DNA from: a bacterium
Lineage (GTDB): Bacteria; Vulcanimicrobiota; Vulcanimicrobiia; Vulcanimicrobiales; Vulcanimicrobiaceae
Assembly (NCBI GenBank): GCA_021790935.1
Contig: JAJYFL010000001.1
Coordinates: 186,001 to 250,000 of the forward strand
DNA length: 64,000 nucleotides
Direction of reading: 5' to 3'
Shown here: positions 51,545 through 60,658 of the stretch, piece by piece
Numbering within the stretch: position 1 is the first letter of the stretch
Layout: every line of letters begins with the position of its first letter
The notes under the pieces: generated by a model
What the model was told of the DNA's origin: nothing
What the model saw: the letters and a program-made list of their open reading frames with translations, nothing else
Database searches by the model: none
Position numbers and translations under genes: made by a program

Positions 51545-52918
51545 CTACGCGAGCACGAGTTGTTCGTCTCCGATGCCCGCTTTGCGCACGGCTTCGTGGA
51601 TCATCTGCTCCTGCAGCTCGGGAACGACCCAGCGCGCCTGGGCATCTGCGGAGAGCCGGTCGATAGGATCGAAGTACAGGAACGCCTTACCGGGCTTCAC
51701 GCTCGGCGCGGCGTAGACGGCGATGCCGTTTTCGCGGTCGTAGTACTCGTAGGAGTGTACGTCGCGTTTGCCGCCGCCGCCGGGGGCGTCGCAGACGAAC
51801 GTCGGCGAGTTGAAGCCGGCGGTGCTGCCGCGAACGAACTTCTCGATCTCGGTCGCCGTGCCTATCGTCGTGCGCAGCTCCTCGACGCCCTTCACCATAT
51901 CGTGCATGTAGACGTAATAGGGATGGACGTTGATATGCCCGAGGCGTTTTACGAGCATCCGCATGCGTTCGGGCGTGTCGTTCACGCCGCGAATGAGTAC
52001 CGATTGGTTGCGAACGAAGATGCCGCGTTCGAAGAGCATCCGCATGGCTCGCTCGGTAATCCACGTGATCTCTTGGGCGCTATTGAAATGCGTGTGCAGG
52101 ACGACGTCTTTGCCGAGCTTGCGCCCGCGGTCCACGATCGAGGCCAGCGCGTCGAGCCATTCTACGTGCGTCACGATCTTCATCGGCATGATCGCCGGGC
52201 CTTTGGTGGCAAAGCGCATCCGCCGCACGTGCGGGATGTCGAGCAGGGCGTTTCCGATGAACTCGATGTTCTTCGGCGCCAGCTGATAGGTGTCGCCACC
52301 CGAGATGACGATGTCTTCGAGTTCCGGGCGCTGTGCGATGTAGGCGAAGGCATCTTCCCACTGCTTGGGGGTCTTGGCGAGCGCGACTTTGTCGACGTTC
52401 TCGGTGTCGGGACCGATCGCGTAGGAGCGCGTGCAGAAGCGACAGTAGACCGGGCACGTGTTGAGCGGCAGGAAGAGCGCTTTGTCCACGTAGCGGTGTA
52501 CCAGACCCGGTACCGGGGAGTCGTCCTGTTCGTGCAGCGAATCGAGCGTCAGCCGCGGGTGGTCCGGCAACAGGGTGCTCGCTACCGGGATGAACTGCCG
52601 GCGAATCGGGTCGTCGTAGGGTGCGTTCCAATCGATCAGCGAGATCGCGTACGGAGAGACGCGAACGGCCATCGGGGCGAGGCGAAACCCGGCCTTTGCG
52701 TCCGCGATAAACTCCGGCGGGGCGAGGCTTTCGATCGTTCCGAGCAGCTCCTCCGGCGTCTTGACGGCGTGCTTCTGCTGCCAGAGATGATCGAGGAACG
52801 TCGCCTCTCCGACCTCGCGATATGCGGGCACGTGGCGCCAGAACTCGCCTTGCCGAAGGTCCTTGTACTCGAATGACTCGGCCTCGGCCGGGGGCTTTAT
52901 GTGAACGATCTCGCTCAT
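51545..52918 (-). CDS. kamA: Lysine 2,3-aminomutase (radical SAM, PLP)
   Basis: KamA interconverts L-lysine and L-beta-lysine. This 457-aa protein has the radical-SAM cluster ligands Cys155, Cys159 and Cys162 (CPVYCRFC) and the PLP lysine Lys384 in APGGGGK. It also has Asp340 (MHDMVKG) and Asp377 (FVCDAP), which correspond in position to the lysine-specificity aspartates of the clostridial enzyme, to my recollection. The ATG at 52918 overlaps the upstream kdd stop (ATGA). Kdd next door and an Lrp regulator support a lysine catabolism role over the osmolyte N-acetyl-beta-lysine route. Confidence 0.93.
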   Translation of the reverse strand: MSEIVHIKPPAEAESFEYKDLRQGEFWRHVPAYREVGEATFLDHLWQQKHAVKTPEELLGTIESLAPPEFIADAKAGFRLAPMAVRVSPYAISLIDWNAPYDDPIRRQFIPVASTLLPDHPRLTLDSLHEQDDSPVPGLVHRYVDKALFLPLNTCPVYCRFCTRSYAIGPDTENVDKVALAKTPKQWEDAFAYIAQRPELEDIVISGGDTYQLAPKNIEFIGNALLDIPHVRRMRFATKGPAIMPMKIVTHVEWLDALASIVDRGRKLGKDVVLHTHFNSAQEITWITERAMRMLFERGIFVRNQSVLIRGVNDTPERMRMLVKRLGHINVHPYYVYMHDMVKGVEELRTTIGTATEIEKFVRGSTAGFNSPTFVCDAPGGGGKRDVHSYEYYDRENGIAVYAAPSVKPGKAFLYFDPIDRLSADAQARWVVPELQEQMIHEAVRKAGIGDEQLVLA

Positions 52919-53991
52919 GAGCGTGTTGTTCCTATCGTCGATAGTGGTTGGGCGCCGGGCGCGTATTTTGTTTCAAAATACTCGCGGATCGGCGGATTGT
53001 CGCGAAGAGTCTGCAGCGCTATCTCGGCGTGGCCCTTTGCGTAGCCGTTGCCGACGATCATCGTTACGTCTTTCCCAACGCCTTCGGCGCCGAGCGCCGC
53101 GGCGGTAAAAGACGTCGACATCGAAAAGAAGTAGACGACCCCATATTCTTTCGTGCAGAGAATCGAGGTGAGCTCGGTTCCCGGGACGTTCACGCAGTTG
53201 ATCACCAGATCGGCAAGCTCGGGTGCGATCTCCGCGACGCGCGCGCTCACGCCTAGCGCGTCTCGCGCGTCGGCCTCGACGAACGCGTCGACGAAACCGG
53301 CGTCGCGCAGCATCCGCGCCGAAGGCGTCGACGCGTGCGGGGCAACGCCGATCACCTTGCCCGCCGGCCCGACCCGCGCCTTCGCCTGAGCGCACGAGAG
53401 CATGCCGGACTTTCCGCAAGCGCCGATGACCGCGACCGTCATGCCGGGCTTGGCCAGGCGCATGACCTGCGCGGGCGCACCAGCGACGTCGAGCACCGCG
53501 AGCGCGACGTCCTCGTGGATATCTTCGGGCAACTTCGCCCACAGGCCGCTCTCGAACAAGATGGCCTTGGCGCGAACCCAAACGCGACCGGTCTCCACGT
53601 CGACGCGGCCGACCTCTTCGATGCGTAGCGGGGTGAGCGTTAGCGAGACGAGCGAAGCGATGCGATCGCCTACTTGCAGGTCGATGCGTTCGCGCAGCCG
53701 TTCGCCGATCTCCAGTACGCGGCCGATGAACATACCGCCGCTGCCGGTAACCGGATTGTGCTGCTTGCCGCGCTCGCGTACCGTTGAGGCTATGTGGTCT
53801 GCGATCCGAGCCGCGTCGCCGGCGCATGCATCGGCGATCTGCTTGAACGACGCGGAGTCGATATTGAGCGTCTCGACGTCGCACAGGATCTCGTTGTCGA
53901 GCGCGACCGGCGTGTTGTCGAGCCTCCAGGCAGTCTGCGGCATCGCGCCCGGAGGATCGGCGACGCGATGCGTTCCTAAGCGATGCGTCAT
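52915..53991 (-). CDS. kdd: L-erythro-3,5-diaminohexanoate dehydrogenase (Kdd)
   Basis: This 358-aa NAD-dependent dehydrogenase oxidises 3,5-diaminohexanoate in the lysine fermentation pathway. It has the family N-terminus THRVADPPGAMPQTAWRLDN, a Rossmann segment VAVIGACGKSGMLSCAQAKARVGPAGKVIGV, and EYGVVYFFSMSTSFTAAALGAEGVGKD. The ATG at 53991 overlaps the Lrp stop (ATGA), and the kdd stop overlaps kamA. Genes for the intermediate step (beta-lysine 5,6-aminomutase, KamDE) are absent from this window. Confidence 0.88.
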   Translation of the reverse strand: MTHRLGTHRVADPPGAMPQTAWRLDNTPVALDNEILCDVETLNIDSASFKQIADACAGDAARIADHIASTVRERGKQHNPVTGSGGMFIGRVLEIGERLRERIDLQVGDRIASLVSLTLTPLRIEEVGRVDVETGRVWVRAKAILFESGLWAKLPEDIHEDVALAVLDVAGAPAQVMRLAKPGMTVAVIGACGKSGMLSCAQAKARVGPAGKVIGVAPHASTPSARMLRDAGFVDAFVEADARDALGVSARVAEIAPELADLVINCVNVPGTELTSILCTKEYGVVYFFSMSTSFTAAALGAEGVGKDVTMIVGNGYAKGHAEIALQTLRDNPPIREYFETKYAPGAQPLSTIGTTRS

Positions 53992-54464
53992 CGAACGGAG
54001 ATTCCGCCGCGCTCGAAGGGTGTCGAGAGCACGATCGTGGTCTTCGTGCGTGCCATTCCCGTCACGGATTTCAAGCGCGAAAGCAGTTCGTCGAGATGGC
54101 CGGTGGACCGCGTCATCACCTTGAGCACGAACGATTCTTCTCCGGCAACGCTGTGCACTTCGCAGACCTCGGGCATCGCCGAGAGAGCGGCCGTAAACGC
54201 TTCGTACCCGCAATCGGGCGTGGTGTAGCAACTCACGAGCGCGGTGAGTTCCAAGCCGAGCAGCCGGTTATCGAGCTGGGCCGCATACCCGCGCACGTAG
54301 CCGCGGCCCTCGAGCCGTTTCACGCGGTCGTGGACGGCCGGAGGCTTCAAGCCCACGACCGCGCCGAGCTCCGCAAAGGTCGATCGGGCGTTGCGCTGCA
54401 ACGCGTCCAAGAGCCGTAGGTCGAGCTCGTCGAGTTCCCCCGTCTCCACCGTGATATTCGCCAT
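53988..54464 (-). CDS. Lrp/AsnC-family transcriptional regulator
   Basis: This 158-aa regulator has an HTH (ELDLRLLDALQRNARSTFAELGAVVGLKPPAVHDRVKRLEGRGYVRGYAA) and a C-terminal RAM ligand-binding domain (EVHSVAGEESFVLKVMTRS). Lrp proteins sense amino acids such as leucine or lysine. It is the first gene of the operon with kdd and kamA, so lysine-dependent regulation is likely. The start at ATG 54464 has a GAGGATT site. An upstream ATG at 54500 would add 12 residues. The divergent oligopeptide-binding lipoprotein lies 111 bp away. Confidence 0.92.
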   Translation of the reverse strand: MANITVETGELDELDLRLLDALQRNARSTFAELGAVVGLKPPAVHDRVKRLEGRGYVRGYAAQLDNRLLGLELTALVSCYTTPDCGYEAFTAALSAMPEVCEVHSVAGEESFVLKVMTRSTGHLDELLSRLKSVTGMARTKTTIVLSTPFERGGISVR

Positions 54465-54575
54465 AATCCTCAAATTGCCGAATAACCATCGGCTATACAA
54501 CTATAGCACAGCCTGTTTATTCGGAGCAAGGCCGGAGAGGCAAGGCGCCGGCCTATCCCACGCGAAGGGGCAGGG

Positions 54576-56165
54576 ATGAGATGCGCGGGGATCCTGCTTG
54601 CCCTGCTCCTGCTTACGGCTTGCGGCGCCCCGCCGGCGAACTCCGTGCGGTTCAATCTGGCCGCCGATCCGGCCAACCTCAACCCGCTCTTCGGCCGCCA
54701 GGATTCGGCCTCGGTCGAGCAGCAGCTCGCGCGGCTCTCCTTCGAGCCGTTCATCGATCTCGACGCCCACGGCAAGCCGGTTCCGGAGCTGCTCGCGCAG
54801 ATCCCCACGCGCCGCAACGGCGGCATCTCGCGGAGCGGGCGCACGATCGTCTACCACCTGCGCAAGGGCGTTCGCTGGAGCGACGGCGTTCCCGTAACCT
54901 CCGCAGACGTGCTCTTCACGCTGCACGCGATCCTCGACCCGCGTAATCCCGTGCGCTCGCACGAGGGTTACGACCTGATCGACCGAGCCTACGCGCGCGG
55001 TCCGTACACCGTCGTCTTTCACTTGAAGCGCGCCTGGGCTCCGGCCGTACAGACCTATTTTTCGTACGGCTTCACCCCGCAGTTCGTCTTGCCCGCGCAC
55101 GTATTGCGCAAGGAAGAGCCGCTGGCGCGCGCGCCGTTCGATGCCGCGCCGCTGGTCGGCGACGGCCCCTACGAGTTCGTGCGCTGGCGCCGCGGCGACT
55201 CGCTCACCTATCGAGCCAACCCGTCGTACTGGCGCGGTAAGCCGAAGGTCGAGTACCTGCACGTTGCGGTGGTTCCGGACCCGAACACGAATCTCGTGAT
55301 GCTGGAATCCGGCCGGGTCGACTGGAACTTGATCGCACCCGTGCAGGAGGCCGCGTTGCGCGGCAAGCGCGGGATACGCTATCGCGTCGTCCCGACGGCC
55401 GTGGTCGCGGGGATAGCGCTGAATACCGCACGCGCGCCGCTTCGCGACGTGCGCGTTCGCCGGGCGCTCGCGATGTCGATCGATCGCGGCGGCATCAGCC
55501 GGAAGATCACGCTGGGCGCCTATCCCGTTACCAACATGCTGCAGCCGCAGTTCTCTTGGGCATACGATCCATCGGTAAAGGAGCCGGGTTACGACCCGAA
55601 GGCTGCCGATGCGCTGTTCGATGCGGCCGGCTGGCGGCGCGGCCGCAACGGCATGCGCTATAAGGGCGGAAGAGAACTCTCTCTCGAGTACGTGCAGTTC
55701 CCCGAATCCGCAACGGGCGTTCGCGTCGCGACCGTCGTGCAGGCCGAGCTGCGGCTGCGTGGCGTGAACGTAACGCTGAAATCCGTGAGCAACGCGCAGA
55801 TGTACGCGCCCGCGTCCCTAGGCGGCATCCTGCGCAGCGGCAAGTTCGACATGGCCTACGTCGTATGGACGATGGGCGCCGATCCGGACGACTCCTCGAT
55901 CGTCGGCTGCCACGGCGCTTCGAATTACATGCGCTTCTGCAGCGCGCGGGTGGACGCGCTCGAGCGGCGCGCCCTCGCATCGACGTCGCAGAACGAGCGC
56001 AAACGGCTCTACGCGCGCATCGCGACGATCGTGGCGCGCCGGGTTCCGGCGATCTTCCTCTTCAACGCCGATTACATCTACGCGTACCGCACGCGGCTGC
56101 ACGGATTCGATCCCAACGCCTTTCTTCCAACCTGGAACGCATACGACTGGACCGTCAAAGAGTGA
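54576..56165 (+). CDS. Peptide/nickel ABC transporter substrate-binding lipoprotein (SBP_bac_5)
   Basis: This 529-aa oligopeptide-binding lipoprotein has lipobox LLLTAC (Cys16) and SBP5 features: NLAADPANLNPLFGRQDS, ARLSFEPFIDLDAHGKPVPEL, VRWSDGVPVTSADVLFTLHAILDP, VGDGPYEFVRWRRGDSLTYRANPSYWRGKPK, and NTARAPLRDVRVRRALAMSIDR. No permease genes are adjacent. It may import peptides or amino acids for the lysine pathway encoded divergently, which is speculative. Confidence 0.9.
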   Translation: MRCAGILLALLLLTACGAPPANSVRFNLAADPANLNPLFGRQDSASVEQQLARLSFEPFIDLDAHGKPVPELLAQIPTRRNGGISRSGRTIVYHLRKGVRWSDGVPVTSADVLFTLHAILDPRNPVRSHEGYDLIDRAYARGPYTVVFHLKRAWAPAVQTYFSYGFTPQFVLPAHVLRKEEPLARAPFDAAPLVGDGPYEFVRWRRGDSLTYRANPSYWRGKPKVEYLHVAVVPDPNTNLVMLESGRVDWNLIAPVQEAALRGKRGIRYRVVPTAVVAGIALNTARAPLRDVRVRRALAMSIDRGGISRKITLGAYPVTNMLQPQFSWAYDPSVKEPGYDPKAADALFDAAGWRRGRNGMRYKGGRELSLEYVQFPESATGVRVATVVQAELRLRGVNVTLKSVSNAQMYAPASLGGILRSGKFDMAYVVWTMGADPDDSSIVGCHGASNYMRFCSARVDALERRALASTSQNERKRLYARIATIVARRVPAIFLFNADYIYAYRTRLHGFDPNAFLPTWNAYDWTVKE

Positions 56166-56172
56166 GGATGCC

Positions 56173-56667
56173 ATGCCGATCGCGCACGTCGTTTCTACGA
56201 TTCTGAACAACTTCGGTATCCTGACGTTCGCGGTGGCGGTCGTCGTTGCAATCGCCAAGAGCCGCCGAGCCAGCCGGCAACACGTCGTCGTCACGACCGC
56301 TTACGTGCTCTGGGGTGAGATCTTGTTCTACAGCGTCGGCTTGACGCTCGCGTGGGCGGGCATCTCGCACGCGTTCTTTCAACCGATTGCGGCGGCCTCG
56401 ACCGGCTGGAAACCCAGCCCCTTCGAATCGGAGCTCGCGTGGGCCGAGTTCGGAACGGCTCTGGTTGCGATGGCCTCGCTCTGGCGTGGCTACGAGATGC
56501 GTTTGGCCGCGACGCTGGTCTTCGCCGTCTTCAGCGCCGGCGCGGCCGTGGCGCACCTCGATCGGATCGCGCGGCTCGGCATCTGGTTCGACTACGTGCT
56601 GCTGCCGGTCGCCGTCCTCGTCCTCGCATTCCTCTCGCGCGACGCATACGAACGCACGCGCCGCTGA
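56173..56667 (+). CDS. DUF6790 family membrane protein
   Basis: This 164-aa protein has four predicted membrane helices. The loop GWKPSPFESELAWAEFGTALVAMASLWRG matches the DUF6790 style, where GWxxSPF precedes an Ala-rich helix. It starts 7 bp after the peptide-binding lipoprotein stop and probably shares its transcript. The biochemical role is unknown. Confidence 0.75.
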   Translation: MPIAHVVSTILNNFGILTFAVAVVVAIAKSRRASRQHVVVTTAYVLWGEILFYSVGLTLAWAGISHAFFQPIAAASTGWKPSPFESELAWAEFGTALVAMASLWRGYEMRLAATLVFAVFSAGAAVAHLDRIARLGIWFDYVLLPVAVLVLAFLSRDAYERTRR

Positions 56668-56677
56668 CAGGCGGTCG

Positions 56678-58078
56678 TCATACCGCCTTGACCGCAGCCG
56701 TCAAGGCGCTCACGCTTGCCTTTGCGTCGCCGAAGAGCATCGAGCAGTTCGGTAACTCGTAGAGCGGATTTTCGATGCCGGCGAAGCCCGAACGCATCGA
56801 GCGCTTCAGTACGACGACGTTCTGCGCTTTGTCGACGTCGAGGATCGGCATGCCGTAGATCGGCGAGCTGGCAACGTTGCGCGCGGCTGGGTTCGTGACG
56901 TCGTTGGCTCCGATTACGAGCGCGACGTCGGTGCGCGGAAACTCGGGATTGATGTCGTCCATGTCGTAGAGCTGATTGTACGGTACGTTGGCCTCGGCTA
57001 GCAGAACGTTCATGTGCCCGGGCATGCGCCCGGCCACCGGGTGGATTGCGTACTTCACCGCGACGCCGCGTTTCTCCAACTGATCTGCGAGCTCTCGCAC
57101 GCTGTGCTGCGCCTGCGCGACGGCCATGCCGTAACCGGGGACCACGACCACTTGCTGCGCGTAGGCAAGCATTACCGCAACGTCCTCGACGCTGGTCGCG
57201 CGGACGTTCTGCTGGCCGCCGGAACTCGTGCTCGTCTCCATGCCGCCGCCCGAGCCGAAGGCGCCGAAAAGCACGTTGGTGAGCGGGCGGTTCATGGCCT
57301 TCCCCATGAGAATCGTAAGCAGCGTACCGCTCGCGCCGACGAGCGATCCGCTGATGATCAGCAGGTTGCTGTTCAGTTCGAAACCGGTGATGGCAACGGC
57401 GACGCCCGTGAACGAGTTGAGCAGCGAGATGACGACCGGCATATCGGCGCCGCCGATCGGCAGCACGAAGAAGACGCCGAGCAGCAGAGCCGCTGCGAGC
57501 ATCGCGAGGAAGACCCACGCAGGATCGACGCCCTGCGTTGCGATCAGCATCACGCCCAGAACGACGATACCGAGCGCGACGATCCCGTTGACGACCTGCT
57601 GGCCCTTGTAGGTGATGGGGCGCCCGGTCATCAGCTCTTGAAGCTTGAGAAACGCGATGATCGACCCGGCGGCGCTCAAACAGCCGATGATCGCGCTCAA
57701 GACGAGCGAGACGGAGATGGTCCAGCCATAGGGATGCACCGAGACGAAGAACTCTACCGACGAGATGAGGCCGGCCGCGCCGCCGCCGGCGCCGTTGAAC
57801 AGCGCGACCATCTGCGGCATCGCCGTCATCTTGACTTTGAGCGCGGAGAAGAAGCCGATAGCTGCGCCGATCGCGATGCCGGCGAGGATCGCCCACCAGC
57901 CGAGCGCGTGCGTCGAGTAGAGTACCGCGACCAGAGCGATCAGCATACCGACCGCCGCGAGCCGGTTGCCCAGTCGCGCGGTAGCGGGCGAGCTCAGGAA
58001 GCGCAGCCCAAGGATGAAGAGCACGATCGCGGCGAGCTCCGCCGCGTCGAGCAAAAGGGATTGTAGGTCGAACGTCAT
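56678..58078 (-). CDS. pntB: NAD(P) transhydrogenase subunit beta (PntB)
   Basis: This 466-aa membrane subunit has about eight N-terminal helices forming the proton channel with PntAb. A C-terminal NADPH-binding domain carries VVPGYGMAVAQAQHSVRELADQL, HPVAGRMPGHMNVLLAEANVPY and GANDVTNPAARN. It drives NADPH formation by the proton gradient. Its ATG at 58078 overlaps the pntAb stop (ATGA). The long N-terminal extension in the same frame upstream of 58078 is antisense or unrelated. Confidence 0.96.
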   Translation of the reverse strand: MTFDLQSLLLDAAELAAIVLFILGLRFLSSPATARLGNRLAAVGMLIALVAVLYSTHALGWWAILAGIAIGAAIGFFSALKVKMTAMPQMVALFNGAGGGAAGLISSVEFFVSVHPYGWTISVSLVLSAIIGCLSAAGSIIAFLKLQELMTGRPITYKGQQVVNGIVALGIVVLGVMLIATQGVDPAWVFLAMLAAALLLGVFFVLPIGGADMPVVISLLNSFTGVAVAITGFELNSNLLIISGSLVGASGTLLTILMGKAMNRPLTNVLFGAFGSGGGMETSTSSGGQQNVRATSVEDVAVMLAYAQQVVVVPGYGMAVAQAQHSVRELADQLEKRGVAVKYAIHPVAGRMPGHMNVLLAEANVPYNQLYDMDDINPEFPRTDVALVIGANDVTNPAARNVASSPIYGMPILDVDKAQNVVVLKRSMRSGFAGIENPLYELPNCSMLFGDAKASVSALTAAVKAV

Positions 58079-58392
58079 TTCTTGGCCGGCTCCCGCTTCT
58101 TGAACATCTGCAGCATTCGTTCGGTGACGGCGAAGCCGCCGACCACGTTGATCGTTCCGAGGGCCACCGCGCAGATGCCGAGGACCGTCAGTGCCGTCGA
58201 CGGCGTTCCGCCACCGAAGAGCTGGGCCACGATGACGATCGCGCCGACCAGCACGACGCCGTGGATGGCGTTGGTAGCCGACATCAACGGCGTGTGGAGC
58301 GTCGTCGGCACCTTCGAAATGACTTCGAAACCGACGAAGATCGCTAAAATGAAAACCGTCAGGAGTTGAAAGAGGTCGGGCCCGTGATTCAC
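58075..58392 (-). CDS. pntAb: NAD(P) transhydrogenase subunit alpha, membrane part (PntAb)
   Basis: This 105-aa membrane subunit has three helices (FQLLTVFILAIFVGFEVI, HGVVLVGAIVIVAQLFGGG, LTVLGICAVALGTINVVGGF). In this organism the alpha subunit is split into PntAa and PntAb, as in Rhodospirillum-type enzymes. It overlaps pntAa and pntB by 4 bp each. Confidence 0.95.
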   Translation of the reverse strand: MNHGPDLFQLLTVFILAIFVGFEVISKVPTTLHTPLMSATNAIHGVVLVGAIVIVAQLFGGGTPSTALTVLGICAVALGTINVVGGFAVTERMLQMFKKREPAKK

Positions 58393-59537
58393 GATGCTGC
58401 TCCGGTTTCTCCGAGTGCGTCGAGCGTTGGTTTGTGGACGATCTTGCCGCCGTGCGCGATGGTCGTACCGCGGGCGATCTCGTCGTCGAAATCCAGGTGA
58501 AGCGCGTTATCTTTGACGATGACACCCAAGAGCGCGAACACGTTGCGCGAGTAGAGTTGGCTTGCGTGGTGGGGCATGGTCGAGGGTAAGTTCGTCTCCC
58601 CGAGAATCTGCACTCCGCCGGCGGTGACGAAGGTCTCGCCGGGCTTGGTGAGCGCGCAGTTGCCGCCGGCTTCGGCAGCGAGGTCGACGATGACCGATCC
58701 GGGTTTCATCGCCGCGACCGCCTCTTCGGTAATGAGCCGCGGTGCCGGCCGGCCGGGCACGAGCGCGGTGGTGACGACGACGTCGGATTTTCCGATGGCA
58801 TCCACCATGAAGCGGCGCTGCTTGTCGATCTGCTCGGGCGTCAGCTCTTTGGCATAGCCGCCCGCGCCCTCGGCGTCGACGCCGAGATCGACCTCCAGGA
58901 ATGTAGCGCCCAAACTCTGCACTTGCTCTTTGACCGCCGCTCGTACGTCGTACGCGCTAACGACCGCGCCCAAGCGTCGGGCGGTGGCGATCGCCTGCAA
59001 GCCGGCAACGCCGGCCCCGAGCACCAGCACCTTCGCCGGAGGAATCGTTCCGGCTGCGGTCGTGAGCATGGGGAAGAACTTGGGAAGCGCGACGGCGGCC
59101 AGCAAGACCGCTTTATATCCGGCAATGTTGCTCTGCGAACTGAGCGCGTCCATACTTTGAGCGCGGGTGATGCGGGGGATCGCATCCATGGAGAGCGCGG
59201 TCACGCCGGCCTCTGCGAGGTGTTTGACGTACTGTGGGTCCCCAAGCGGAGCCAGCAGACCGAGTACTGCGGCGCCGCGCCGCATCGCGCCCAGCGTGGC
59301 ATCGGCGGGGCGCCCTACGCACGCGACCAAATCGGCGTTACCAAAGAGTGCGGCCGGATCGTCCTGGATCGACGCTCCGGCCTGCACGTACGAGTCGTCT
59401 GGGAAGGCGGCGCGCGTACCGGCGCCACGCTCGATAGTTACCGTGGCGCCGGCTTTGACGAGCCGAGCGACGGTCTCGGGCACGAGTGCAACTCGCGCCT
59501 CGTTAAAGGCGGTTTCACGGGGGACGGCGACGTTCAT
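58389..59537 (-). CDS. pntAa: NAD(P) transhydrogenase subunit alpha, NAD-binding part (PntAa)
   Basis: This 382-aa soluble NAD(H)-binding subunit resembles alanine dehydrogenase. It has the N-terminus NVAVPRETAFNEARVALVPE, the Rossmann site VLVLGAGVAGLQAIATARRLGAVVSAYDVR and the loop RPAPRLITEEAVAAMKPGSVIVDLAAE. Ser in DALSSQSNIAGYKAVL and RKQ-like KEQVQSLGA are typical. The ATG at 59537 starts at the conserved N-terminus. It lies 55 bp downstream of the FAH-family hydrolase, in the same direction. Confidence 0.95.
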   Translation of the reverse strand: MNVAVPRETAFNEARVALVPETVARLVKAGATVTIERGAGTRAAFPDDSYVQAGASIQDDPAALFGNADLVACVGRPADATLGAMRRGAAVLGLLAPLGDPQYVKHLAEAGVTALSMDAIPRITRAQSMDALSSQSNIAGYKAVLLAAVALPKFFPMLTTAAGTIPPAKVLVLGAGVAGLQAIATARRLGAVVSAYDVRAAVKEQVQSLGATFLEVDLGVDAEGAGGYAKELTPEQIDKQRRFMVDAIGKSDVVVTTALVPGRPAPRLITEEAVAAMKPGSVIVDLAAEAGGNCALTKPGETFVTAGGVQILGETNLPSTMPHHASQLYSRNVFALLGVIVKDNALHLDFDDEIARGTTIAHGGKIVHKPTLDALGETGAAS

Positions 59538-59592
59538 GAGCGTGCGAATTCCGCACGACGCCAACGAAACCTCCGGCCTCACCGGTAACCGG

Positions 59593-60435
59593 TTAAACGA
59601 GCCGGATCGTGTTGCGCAGCGTCCCGACCTTCTCGATCGTGACTTCGACCACGTCGCCATCCTTGAAGAACTCGGGCGGCGTGCGGGCGGAACCGACGCC
59701 GTCGGGCGTTCCCGTTGCGATGACGTCCCCCGGCTCGAGGGTCATGCCGCGGCTCAGCTCCGCGATGATGCGCCGCACGTCGAAGATCATGTCGGCCGTA
59801 TTGCCGCGCTGTTTGACCGTACCGTTGAGCGTCAGCGCGATCTCGAGCGTTTGCACGTGGCCGATCTCGTCGGGCGATACGATCCACGGCCCGATCGGGC
59901 AGCTGCCGTCGAGGCTCTTTCCCTTGAACCACTGGCCGTGCGCTCGTTGCAGGTCGCGTGCCGTAACGTCGTTCAAACACGTGTAGCCGAAAACGGCATC
60001 GAGCGCTTGCGCCGGAGTGGCGTCTTTGACGCGCGCGCCGATGACGATCGCGAGTTCGGCCTCCCAATCGTATTCCTGCGAGATCCTAGCCTGCAGCGCG
60101 AGCGTGGCGCCGGGATCGGCGATCGCCGTCGGTGCTTTGGAGAAGAACGTCGGCACGTCGGGAAGCTTCAACTCGTGGCCGGCCGCGCGTGCGCGCTCTC
60201 TGGCGTGCTCCAAATAGTTGCGTCCGACGCAGAAGACGTTCTTTCGCGGGCGCACCGGCGCTACGAGCCGCACGCCGGCGAGCGGAAAGCGTTCCTGCGT
60301 GTGGGCGAGGATGCGCCGGGCGGCGGGCAGCGCGATGTAGTCGAGCAACGTTTCGGATGCGATCGCGACGACGTCGTCACCATCGATCGCTCCGGGGCGC
60401 ACGCGGCCGTCGCGCTCGAAACTCACGTATCGCAT
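59593..60435 (-). CDS. Fumarylacetoacetate hydrolase family protein
   Basis: This 280-aa hydrolase has the FAH-family sequences KNVFCVGRNYLEHARE, SQEYDWEAELAIVIG (metal ligands Glu-x-Glu), FGYTCLNDVTARDLQ, GKSLDGSCPIGPWIV and TGTPDGVG. Members include acylpyruvases and oxaloacetate tautomerases or decarboxylases, so the exact substrate is open. The ATG at 60435 lies inside the 3' end of the small gene upstream (13-bp overlap). Confidence 0.92.
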   Translation of the reverse strand: MRYVSFERDGRVRPGAIDGDDVVAIASETLLDYIALPAARRILAHTQERFPLAGVRLVAPVRPRKNVFCVGRNYLEHARERARAAGHELKLPDVPTFFSKAPTAIADPGATLALQARISQEYDWEAELAIVIGARVKDATPAQALDAVFGYTCLNDVTARDLQRAHGQWFKGKSLDGSCPIGPWIVSPDEIGHVQTLEIALTLNGTVKQRGNTADMIFDVRRIIAELSRGMTLEPGDVIATGTPDGVGSARTPPEFFKDGDVVEVTIEKVGTLRNTIRLV

Positions 60436-60650
60436 CGTTGCTCCCGGCGCCGCGTCAAGTGCCATTGCTCGCAGTACCTGCAGCGATAGGTGAAGAGGGC
60501 GCCGGAGAGGCCGTTCATCGCAGCGACGGCGCGAGCGTGGGCTTCGCTCGGGTAGGCGTCCTTGCCATCGCAGCTGCGAGTTCGATCGTCGCGAAGCAGG
60601 CTCTCGAACGGGATCGGAGCGAGATCTTTGCGGGTACGGCGCCTGCGCAT
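60423..60650 (-). CDS. Small Cys-rich hypothetical protein
   Basis: A 75-aa basic protein with CDGKDAYPSEAHARAVAAM followed by YRCRYCEQWHLTRRR. The CxxC plus WH pattern is shared by many small uncharacterised bacterial proteins and may bind zinc. It is embedded between a secreted protein gene (8-bp gap) and the FAH-family gene (overlap), so it is probably a real operon member. The function is unknown. Confidence 0.7.
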   Translation of the reverse strand: MRRRRTRKDLAPIPFESLLRDDRTRSCDGKDAYPSEAHARAVAAMNGLSGALFTYRCRYCEQWHLTRRREQRCDT

Positions 60651-60658
60651 CGGCGCGC

